Origin: a virus
Virus record (IMG/VR): IMGVR_UViG_3300036832_001445
Span: 1-23,469 of that record
Reading direction: 5' to 3' (one strand)
Length of the DNA stretch: 23,469 nucleotides
A program made the position numbers and the translations under genes. Below the pieces are notes generated by a model. That model made no database searches. It was not told where the DNA came from and saw nothing but the letters and a program-made list of their open reading frames with translations. Shown here one piece after another: positions 1-5,527 of this stretch; within the stretch, counting starts at the first letter, position 1, and each line of letters starts with the position of its first letter.

Positions 1-4
1 CCGC

Positions 5-541
5 ATGGCGAAGACCGAGGGGCTCACACAAGCGATGGTCGCCGAGGCGGGCGGGCTGCCCGGCCAGAACGCGATCTCGCGCCTCGTGTCCAATCACAAG
101 ATGGGACCGTCCGTCGAAACGTTCACCCGCGCCGTGCAAGGGCTGGGCATTCGCGTGTCGCAATTTTTTGCGGAGTTGGAGTACATCGATGACCTCGCCG
201 CGGCGAAAGACGCCCTCGAACACGGACGGATCGAGGTCGGCGTCGATCTGAAAAAGAGCGACAAGACCGTTTTCGTCGCGGTCAACACTAAGGATCAATC
301 CCCGCCGCGCCGGGCGCGCGGCTATCGCCAACGCCTCGACGACCTCGAACAGGCCCTGGGTACTCAAGATGATCGTGCCATTTCCAATGCCCAACGAATC
401 GCACACCTCGCCGACCTCACCGCACAACTCGACCGACGTTTTGCGGACTTGGCAGCATCTGTCGCAGCACACCGAAACACTGATCCTGCTGCACCCCGAC
501 ATCGGCCGACTCCTCGTAAACGGGTTCGCCGAAGCGCTTGA
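5..541 (+). CDS. Cro/CI-type helix-turn-helix protein, possibly N-terminally truncated by the window edge
   Basis: Residues about 5-58 look like an XRE/Cro-CI helix-turn-helix: a glutamine after LT, the turn GGLPGQNAISRL, then a third-to-fifth-helix pattern (SVETFTRAVQGLGIRVSQFF). The family binds operator DNA in phage switches; here that role is inferred. The usual first helix is mostly missing before LTQ, and the frame is open to the window edge, so the true start may lie upstream. After residue 95 the protein becomes charged, with a probable coiled coil (about 105-155) and a basic tail. Third-codon-position GC drops sharply after about position 360, exactly where another frame gains good codon bias. 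The C-terminal third is therefore either translated in two frames or the result of a frameshift. The gene heads a plus-strand cluster of small genes. Confidence 0.7.
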   Translation: MAKTEGLTQAMVAEAGGLPGQNAISRLVSNHKMGPSVETFTRAVQGLGIRVSQFFAELEYIDDLAAAKDALEHGRIEVGVDLKKSDKTVFVAVNTKDQSPPRRARGYRQRLDDLEQALGTQDDRAISNAQRIAHLADLTAQLDRRFADLAASVAAHRNTDPAAPRHRPTPRKRVRRSA

Positions 542-653
542 ACTGGCGACCGCGCACACCGCCGCGGAAGCCCACGCCGCGGACGGCTTCGTCACGGTGT
601 ACGTCGACACCTACGCCGCGCTCGTGAAGGAGAAAATTCGTGGACTTCTCTGA
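369..653 (+). CDS. Hypothetical protein overlapping the HTH gene in the +1 frame
   Basis: This 94-residue frame overlaps the last 173 bases of the preceding gene. No family was recognised. It is mostly helical, with a plausible hydrophobic pattern around TLILLHPDIGRLLVNGF and a long Ala-rich helix. Support: third-codon GC is high here while it collapses in the other frame, and the end overlaps the next gene's GTG start by 14 bases in the usual phage manner. Against: no Shine-Dalgarno is visible before ATG 369, ATG 387 or TTG 441, so the start is uncertain. It could also be the true C-terminus of the HTH protein, joined by a frameshift near position 360. Confidence 0.5.
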   Translation: MIVPFPMPNESHTSPTSPHNSTDVLRTWQHLSQHTETLILLHPDIGRLLVNGFAEALELATAHTAAEAHAADGFVTVYVDTYAALVKEKIRGLL

Positions 654-1140
654 CCGGGTTCTGGGCGCGTGGGTCGCGCGCCAACTTCGAGCCCGTCACG
701 ATGCGGTGATCCTGCGCATCGGTCGCGATGCCTTTGCGCGCGAGGACTTGGCGCACGTGTCGTGCTTCCACTTCACCGCCGCGGCGAATCTGTCGGCGAT
801 TCTCAATCGCACCTTCGAGGTGAAGGACACGCGCGATGTGTTCGAGCACATCACGCCCGCGATGCTGGCGCTCCCGCGCCTCGGCTCCGTCGCGATTGCC
901 GTCCTGGGCGCGGCCTTCGAGGCCAAGGGGCTCGGCGGCACCGCGCCGCTTGAAACGTGGGTTCGGCGTCACACGCCGAAGGACGCGCCGATCCACACGT
1001 TCGCGTCATTGAAAGGCCACGACGCCGCCGAGGCCGCGGCGGAAAGCAAACAGACCAAATCGCGAGTCACCGCACGCCGGTACAAGGCGCACCGGCTGCG
1101 CGTCTCTCGGTTCACCAAGCGCCAGCAGAGGGCGAGTTGA
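640..1140 (+). CDS. Hypothetical phage protein, 166 aa
   Basis: GTG start preceded by AAGGAG at 627-632 with 7-base spacing, one of the better ribosome sites in this cluster. The protein has an N-terminal charged helix, a central segment with a DVFEHITP motif and a hydrophobic Ala/Val-rich helix (RLGSVAIAVLGAAFEAKGLGG), and a Lys/Arg-rich tail of about 35 residues that could contact nucleic acid. No family is recognised with certainty and no catalytic motif is visible. The stop codon overlaps the next start (TTGA), so the two are probably translationally coupled. Confidence 0.75.
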   Translation: MDFSDRVLGAWVARQLRARHDAVILRIGRDAFAREDLAHVSCFHFTAAANLSAILNRTFEVKDTRDVFEHITPAMLALPRLGSVAIAVLGAAFEAKGLGGTAPLETWVRRHTPKDAPIHTFASLKGHDAAEAAAESKQTKSRVTARRYKAHRLRVSRFTKRQQRAS

Positions 1141-1517
1141 TCAACGAAAAACGATTACGGGAGTTGCTCACGTACCACGAACATGCGGCCGATTCGATCC
1201 GCACGGTGATGGCGCTCGCCAACGGTCACGCGGTGAAGGCGAAACAGAACGGCCATGCGACGGTCCTGGCCCATGCGCTCGCGCTCGATGCCGACCGCCG
1301 CGAGGTCGCACCGGCCAAACGCAAATACCACAAGGGGCACACCGCCGCGGTGACAAAGCGCCGCGCGCACACGAAAGCGTTCCTCGATCACTTCTCCACC
1401 ACGACGCCGCGCACGACCACGGAGGGCATGAAGTTGATCGGCTCGATGGTGCGGTACGGATATCTGAAAGCCAAAGGTGACGGTTACCTCCGCACCGACA
1501 AACCGTTCACGCCGTAG
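1137..1517 (+). CDS. Hypothetical protein with a winged-helix-like C-terminus
   Basis: The frame is open further upstream, but TTG 1137 is chosen because it overlaps the preceding stop as TTGA and follows a purine-rich GAGGGCGAG. The upstream extension is an arginine-rich shadow of the neighbouring gene. The 126-residue product starts with a helical segment (EKRLRELLTYHEHAADSI), has a basic middle, and ends with a helix followed by GSMVRYGYLKAKGDGYLRT. That ending resembles the recognition helix plus beta-wing of a winged helix-turn-helix. DNA binding is an inference from this pattern only. Confidence 0.7.
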   Translation: MINEKRLRELLTYHEHAADSIRTVMALANGHAVKAKQNGHATVLAHALALDADRREVAPAKRKYHKGHTAAVTKRRAHTKAFLDHFSTTTPRTTTEGMKLIGSMVRYGYLKAKGDGYLRTDKPFTP

Positions 1518-1586
1518 TCAGTCGCGTGCGCCCAACGCGCGCGCCCCGGCCGCCCGCCGTCCTTCACAAAGCTTGACGCACCAGAC

Positions 1587-1614
1587 CTGTCAGGAAGGGC
1601 GATTCGGAAATCGC
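1587..1614 (+). promoter_or_regulatory. Two small inverted repeats before the DUF3846-like gene
   Basis: The only sizeable gap in the plus-strand cluster (1518-1619) contains CCTG-T-CAGG near 1587-1595 and a perfect GCGATT/AATCGC hairpin with a CGGA loop at 1599-1614, just before the ATG. A TTGACG at 1573 could be a -35 box, but no good -10 follows at 17 bases. The repeats could be an operator or a leader hairpin. Nothing here proves a promoter. Confidence 0.3.
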
Positions 1615-1619
1615 ACACG

Positions 1620-1928
1620 ATGGCCATGTGGATCACGGCAGTCAGCGACCAGTTTATCGAGGTCGAGCCGGACAACGGCTCGGCCTTCACAGTGCAGGAG
1701 CTTCAAGAGTTCGTGGGCGGCTACATCGAAATCGTGCGCGGCCCACGCTTCGCGAACGGCCCGACGTTCATCGTGATCAACGAAGACGGCAAACGCACGT
1801 TGCCGCGCAACGGGTTCGCGACCTATCTCTATCACCTGGGCGGCGGCCCGTTCGATGACTGGATCGTCGGCGATGTGCTGGTGTGCTCACGCGCGGAACT
1901 CGGAGAAGACGATGAGCCAGAGGAATGA
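1620..1928 (+). CDS. DUF3846-like small protein
   Basis: 102 residues. The order of motifs matches the DUF3846 pattern: an N-terminal beta segment, LQEFVGGYIEIVRG, a middle strand (TFIVINEDGKRTLPRNGFAT), and the closing DDWIVGDVLVC. Such proteins are common in phages and plasmids of many hosts and have no established function; similarity to DNA-mimic proteins is sometimes suggested but not visible here beyond the acidic tail (ELGEDDEPEE). ATG 1626 is an alternative start two codons later. It overlaps the next gene by 17 bases. Confidence 0.8.
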   Translation: MAMWITAVSDQFIEVEPDNGSAFTVQELQEFVGGYIEIVRGPRFANGPTFIVINEDGKRTLPRNGFATYLYHLGGGPFDDWIVGDVLVCSRAELGEDDEPEE

Positions 1929-2118
1929 TCGGTACGTGATCTGGTCGATTGAACACACGGCATGGTGGCGACCCGCGCGAATGGGTTACACGATCCGCCT
2001 GGACGAAGCGGGCCACTACGACAGCGCCGAAGCCGCCGCCATCGTCACCCGCGCGAATATCGTGTCGTTCAACGAAGCGATGATCCCGCTCTGGTGTCTG
2101 GAGAAGGACGCATCGTGA
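1912..2118 (+). CDS. Small phage protein with WSIEHTAWWRP motif, 68 aa
   Basis: The start is set by GGAGAA at 1902-1907 just ahead of ATG 1912; the longer open frame upstream is a shadow of the previous gene. The sequence carries WSIEHTAWWRP, then GYTIRLDEAGHYDSAEAAAIV. This tryptophan-rich opening followed by a Y(D/T)xxEA helix is a pattern I recognise from small phage proteins of unknown function. Its stop overlaps the next gene's GTG (GTGA), so coupling is likely. Confidence 0.8.
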   Translation: MSQRNDRYVIWSIEHTAWWRPARMGYTIRLDEAGHYDSAEAAAIVTRANIVSFNEAMIPLWCLEKDAS

Positions 2119-2339
2119 CCAGCGAATTACGGGTCGGCGTCATCGACGGCGCCAACGCGGCCCGGGTCGAAAAGAATCGCGACGACTGCACGCGACACGT
2201 CTGGGTCGACCCGGCCGAACCGCTCGCGACTCGGCGCGCCGTCGTGCCGATCATCGGCACGCTGCCCGAGATGATGAAACGCGGACGCACGTACCGGTGC
2301 GAGACATGCGGCGCGATCTTCGTGGTGCCGCCGCGATGA
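2115..2339 (+). CDS. Small putative zinc-ribbon protein
   Basis: GTG start overlaps the preceding stop (GTGA) and follows GGAGAAGG at 2100-2107. The product is 74 residues and ends with RGRTYRCETCGAIFVVPPR, a half zinc-ribbon knuckle (CxxC). Only one further Cys (DDCTRHVW, with a nearby His) is present, so a full zinc site would need that Cys/His pair or dimerisation. This is the last gene of the plus-strand cluster; its stop lies 9 bases from the stop of the facing operon. Confidence 0.7.
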   Translation: MTSELRVGVIDGANAARVEKNRDDCTRHVWVDPAEPLATRRAVVPIIGTLPEMMKRGRTYRCETCGAIFVVPPR

Positions 2340-2348
2340 ACATGCGCG

Positions 2349-2486
2349 TCAGCGGATCGGAATCGATTGCAGCAACAGCGCGACGGTGATCAACAGCACC
2401 GCCACCCAGAGCGGCGCCCGGTTCATCGCCGCCGCCACCGTGACCACGAACGCCGCCAGCGCGAGCAGTAGAGCAATCGTGAGCAT
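2349..2486 (-). CDS. Small two-helix membrane protein (holin candidate)
   Basis: 45 residues. ATG is preceded by AAAGGAG at 2494-2500, so this short start is preferred over the longer basic frame. Two hydrophobic segments (about 3-21 and 25-41) flank a short turn (NRAPLW), with an Arg at the C-terminal end. The size and hairpin topology fit a class II-type holin or another phage membrane peptide. It is the last gene of the virion operon, next to a lipoprotein candidate. No endolysin is seen nearby, so the lysis role is an inference. Confidence 0.65.
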   Translation of the reverse strand: MLTIALLLALAAFVVTVAAAMNRAPLWVAVLLITVALLLQSIPIR

Positions 2487-2490
2487 GGCT

Positions 2491-2679
2491 TCACTCCTTT
2501 GCGGTCCAGCGGTCGGGCTCGCAGGTCCAGCCGCAAATCCCTTCCGCACACGCCGGGTTGACGAGCACGCGCGAGGGTAAGCCGTCCTGGCAGATGTGCG
2601 ACGGGACGATCCGCACGCCGGTCCGACAGCCACACGAGGCGACCGCCACGAGCGCCGCGGCGGCGAGCTTCAGAGCCAT
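2491..2679 (-). CDS. Small putative lipoprotein, Cys-rich (outer-spanin-like or other)
   Basis: 62 residues, beginning MALK followed by a hydrophobic Ala/Val stretch and VAVASCGC, a lipobox-like signal (A-S-C) predicting acylation at Cys16. The mature part has several Cys (HICQDG, PACAEGICGWTC) and ends PDRWTAKE. A short Cys-rich lipoprotein beside a small membrane protein fits a spanin partner or a surface lipoprotein. However, it lacks the Pro-rich body typical of Rz1, so the spanin reading is weak. The start overlaps the upstream gene by 10 bases and the stop abuts the next gene's ribosome site. Confidence 0.65.
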   Translation of the reverse strand: MALKLAAAALVAVASCGCRTGVRIVPSHICQDGLPSRVLVNPACAEGICGWTCEPDRWTAKE

Positions 2680-3650
2680 CCGCCGTCGTCGTTCATCCCG
2701 CCGTTGCCGTAGCCCCAGACCTTCGCGTCGGTGCCCTTCACGTTGTCGATGGTGCAGCACGCGTAGTACCCGCGTTGGCTGCCATCGTCTTCGTTGGGAT
2801 GCTCCGACCCGGACCCCCACGGGTCGCCCGTGAACTGGAGGATCGCTTGGTCCTCGCAGAGCCGGAACTTGTGGAGGTTGCCCTGCTCGCCGAACGTCCA
2901 CAGCGTGTCAACGATGCGCGCCTGGAGCTCGGGCACGTCCCACTTCGAATCGGCCTGATAGTCGATGCCGTCGCAGTCCGTTCCGAGGTCCTCCCAGAAT
3001 CCGAAGCGCCCGCGGGGATCGCCGTCCGCAAACCAACTCGTGACGTGCGGATAGAAGTGGCACCAATTGCTGACGCCGTAGGCGTGCGCGGTCTGCCCGA
3101 CCCACTTCACGATCTCGATGGTCGGCGCGCCCGGCACGTTGAAGCTATCCATCTCGAAGGCGGGAATCACTTCGTCGACGACCTTCGCTTCGAGCAGCGC
3201 CATCAGCAGCGGGCCGATCCGATCCTGATACTGCTGCGGCGTCATGTCGCGCGGGTCGTAGACCTTGCTCGCCAGCGAGACGACGACGTACTTCATCCCG
3301 AGCTTGTGGAGCAAACCGCAGTCGTCCACGAACTTATTGAGGCTCGGGTCGCCGCCCACCGGGTCCCATAGCGCGTTGCTCGCCCAGCGGCACCAGTGCG
3401 TGTAGCCGCGCTCCAAATGGCGGTCGACCATCTGCGGCCACCACACGTTGCGATCCTGTTTGTAATCGAGCCCGCAAATGACGCGCTCGGGATGTTCGCT
3501 GCTGCCGCCGCTCGGGCCACCGGGCACCGCGGGCAGTCCCGGACACGGCACCGCCCACCAGTCGCCGCGCAGATAGTCGCGCGTGTGCGGCGGCACCCAC
3601 GGCAGAACTTTGTCGTAACTTCCCTCTGGCGCCGGAGGGAACGTCCGCAC
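2670..3650 (-). CDS. Virion-associated TIM-barrel-like protein (glycoside-hydrolase-like fold)
   Basis: 326 residues with a GTG start. The pattern of alternating beta strands and helices with conserved aromatics and acids suggests a TIM barrel: an N-terminal WWAVPCPGLPAVPGG segment, HLERGYTHWCRW, KYVVVSLASKVYD, VIPAFEMDSFN, GVSNWCHFYPHVTSW, GIDYQAD, then EDQAILQFTG and a closing VWGYGNGG. I recognise this layout from phage proteins coded near tail-fibre genes, annotated only as structural or putative hydrolase. Catalytic acids cannot be assigned, although E and D in EMDSFN and E in LCEDQ sit at strand ends. It may be a saccharide-binding or degrading spike, or simply structural. The ribosome site is poor; no other in-frame start was found in the short gap upstream. 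Confidence 0.75.
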   Translation of the reverse strand: MRTFPPAPEGSYDKVLPWVPPHTRDYLRGDWWAVPCPGLPAVPGGPSGGSSEHPERVICGLDYKQDRNVWWPQMVDRHLERGYTHWCRWASNALWDPVGGDPSLNKFVDDCGLLHKLGMKYVVVSLASKVYDPRDMTPQQYQDRIGPLLMALLEAKVVDEVIPAFEMDSFNVPGAPTIEIVKWVGQTAHAYGVSNWCHFYPHVTSWFADGDPRGRFGFWEDLGTDCDGIDYQADSKWDVPELQARIVDTLWTFGEQGNLHKFRLCEDQAILQFTGDPWGSGSEHPNEDDGSQRGYYACCTIDNVKGTDAKVWGYGNGGMNDDGGWL

Positions 3651-3673
3651 GATCGGCGGCGGGACGGGCCGCT

Positions 3674-3949
3674 TTACACGAAAGGGGTGAGGGTGACGAC
3701 CACCTCCCGGTCGTCGTCCGCGTCATCGACGGTCAGGTACTCGCAGTGCGATTTGAAGCCGTCGGCCTGGACGAGAAACGTGACCTGCGCGCCATCGGGG
3801 ATATCCTCATCGAGCAGCGCGACATCGGCGTACCCGTTGCCATCGGTGAAGCGGGTGAACGTCGTCCCTGTGTTCTGAATGTTCGCGGACACGTAGGCCG
3901 AGGGGATCGGCAGGTGTTCGGTGCTGACCACGGTGGTGCGGATCGTCAT
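3674..3949 (-). CDS. Small beta-sandwich (Ig-like / carboxypeptidase-regulatory-like) protein
   Basis: 91 residues; start fixed by AAGGAG (3954-3959) and an ATGA overlap with the gene before it. The strand pattern, including TTFTRFTDGNGYADVALLDEDIPDGAQVTF and FLVQADGFKSHCEYLTV, is typical of CarboxypepD_reg/Big-like domains. Phages often carry these on virion surfaces, where they may bind sugars weakly. Its place after the fibre genes suggests an accessory virion protein, but no function is proved. Confidence 0.7.
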   Translation of the reverse strand: MTIRTTVVSTEHLPIPSAYVSANIQNTGTTFTRFTDGNGYADVALLDEDIPDGAQVTFLVQADGFKSHCEYLTVDDADDDREVVVTLTPFV

Positions 3950-4197
3950 GGGGCTCCTTGTGGGACGGGGACGCCGTCGGGAATCGTGAGCGTCAGCGCG
4001 GTGTCGTCGAGCGCGAAGTGTTGCGCCTGCGGGTCGAACCCGAGCGTCACCGCGAGGTCGGCGACGAAGGCGTTCTGTTCGCGCTGCGCCGTCAGCAGCG
4101 CCTCGCGCGCCTGGGCGGCGACGGTGGCGCGGTGCGCCGCCCGTTCGGCCAGCGCGGTGAGTTTCCAAAACGTGGCGGCGTCGAGCGTGTGGGTCAT
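3946..4197 (-). CDS. Small hypothetical protein with N-terminal coiled coil
   Basis: 83 residues. Start chosen at the ATG that overlaps the preceding stop as ATGA. Residues about 5-50 form an Ala-rich amphipathic helix (heptads of A/L/F), followed by a small domain ending ALDDTALTLTIPDGVPVPQ. No family recognised. Position in a tightly coupled set of small genes after the S74 fibre suggests a virion-associated or assembly role. Confidence 0.65.
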   Translation of the reverse strand: MTHTLDAATFWKLTALAERAAHRATVAAQAREALLTAQREQNAFVADLAVTLGFDPQAQHFALDDTALTLTIPDGVPVPQGAP

Positions 4198-4532
4198 CCG
4201 ATCACTCCCGACATCAGCGTCCAATCGGTGTGCAGTTGCGATTCGATATCGGGATCGCCCGCCGCGCTGATGACGCCGCCGACGGTGAAGTTGTAGCTCG
4301 TCTCGAAATTGAAAATGTTCGGCCGTCCGACGAAGGACGACGCGAGCTGTTGCGCCGTCTGCTGCGGATTGTTGATCACCCGGTTCGCGAACTGCGCGCG
4401 TTCGGTGTGATGTTGCGTGACCGGATCTTCGTTCAACACTTCCCACGCGACCTTGCCGAGCGCGTTTTCGAGCCGCTGTTGGAACCGCCGATCATCGGCC
4501 AGGGCTTGTTGGGTGTACGCATCGTTCGCCAT
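4194..4532 (-). CDS. Hypothetical phage protein, 112 aa
   Basis: Start at the ATG overlapping the fibre stop (TGATG), with AAGGA about 8 bases upstream. The sequence opens with a helical segment (QQRLENALGKVAWEVLNEDP), then HHTERAQFANRVINNPQQTAQQLA, and finishes with a conserved-looking Val/Ile end (WTLMSGVIG). I recognise this pattern as a frequent phage protein coded near tail fibres, function unknown. It could be a small virion or fibre-assembly component. Confidence 0.7.
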   Translation of the reverse strand: MANDAYTQQALADDRRFQQRLENALGKVAWEVLNEDPVTQHHTERAQFANRVINNPQQTAQQLASSFVGRPNIFNFETSYNFTVGGVISAAGDPDIESQLHTDWTLMSGVIG

Positions 4533-5527
4533 CAGTTCAGTCCTTTCAATGCGGCGATCTCGGCGCGAAGGGCCGCGAGCGCGGCGGCGTGCTGTTGCCA
4601 ACCGACGATCAGATCAGGGACGTACTTCGAGTAGTCGGTCGACCACGGGCGCAGGAGTCGGCCTTCGTCGTCACGCTCGTCGGTGCCGGGTATGTTGGCG
4701 AACGGCGCGACCTCGTGCGCGTCCTGCGAGAACACGCCGCGGGCGGGCGTGCCGTCGGCGATCCACTCGTAGTCGTGGATCTCGGTGCGTTCGAGGACGG
4801 TCGTGTCACGCGCGAGGCCGCGATCGGTTTTGAGGCGCGCATCCGACGACGTGAGGAACGCCGTCGCTGTGCCCGAGGTCTGCACGCCACCGACTGGGCC
4901 GTTTGCATTGTAAAAGGCAAAAATACTCGCTGCCCCCGTTCCGACGTTGCCGAACAAGGCCCCCCCGCCGTTAGCCGTGAAGCTCGTGAACTGATTCCCG
5001 ACGCCGCCGCCGAGCGGCCCACCATTCAATTCACCGGCGGGGCTGATCCACCAGCGCTTAAATCCACTCGTCCAAAACTCCATCGGCCCGCTGGCATTCA
5101 CACACGCGAAGATCAACCCACCCGCGCCCGCTTGACTAATCGTGGTGCCGTCGGCCCGTTGGTATCCGGCAGCCGGGACGTAGGTCGACGAGAACGTCTG
5201 CATCGCGCACGTGTACGCACGGGCATCGTTGGCAAGATAAAATGTCGTCACGGCCGCGCCCCCCGCCGCCGTGTTCCGCAGGACCAAGGCTTGTTCGCCG
5301 CTGCCGCTGGCGGAAAATGAATGCGTGCCGAAAGCGACCACAGAGAATGTGCCGTTGATCGTCTGGTTGCCGGTGAACGTGTTCGCGCCCGCGAGTTGCG
5401 CGACCTTCGCGAGCGCTCCATCGATCTGGTTGTACAGCTCGGTCTTCCACGCGTTGTTGATCACGGTGCCGGTGGTGCCGGTGCCGTCGTCGTCGAGCCA
5501 ATCGGTGCGTACGATGGTGACAGGCAT
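4532..5527 (-). CDS. Tail fibre/spike protein with C-terminal S74 intramolecular chaperone
   Basis: 331 residues; start is the ATG overlapping the hub stop (TAATG), with an AAAGAGG site upstream. The N-terminal part (MPVTIVRTDWLDDDGTGTTG, then TVINNAWKTELYNQID) is a common tail-attachment opening. The middle (about 50-220) is Gly/Ala/Thr-rich beta structure. Residues 227-330 form a Peptidase_S74 domain: SDARLK at 228-233 supplies the Ser228/Lys233 dyad at the spacing seen in endosialidase chaperones (Ser...Lys five residues apart). This is followed by HDYEW, GVFSQDAHEV, the YSKYVPDLIVGW segment and a terminal coiled coil. In the family this domain trimerises the fibre and then cuts itself off before the Ser. 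It probably forms the host-recognition tip. Confidence 0.9.
   Translation of the reverse strand: MPVTIVRTDWLDDDGTGTTGTVINNAWKTELYNQIDGALAKVAQLAGANTFTGNQTINGTFSVVAFGTHSFSASGSGEQALVLRNTAAGGAAVTTFYLANDARAYTCAMQTFSSTYVPAAGYQRADGTTISQAGAGGLIFACVNASGPMEFWTSGFKRWWISPAGELNGGPLGGGVGNQFTSFTANGGGALFGNVGTGAASIFAFYNANGPVGGVQTSGTATAFLTSSDARLKTDRGLARDTTVLERTEIHDYEWIADGTPARGVFSQDAHEVAPFANIPGTDERDDEGRLLRPWSTDYSKYVPDLIVGWQQHAAALAALRAEIAALKGLN

Noticed and set aside
1137-1517. Longer version of this gene starting at 957
   Set aside because: The added 60 residues are Arg-rich and lie inside the well-supported preceding gene; TTG at the TTGA overlap is the better start.
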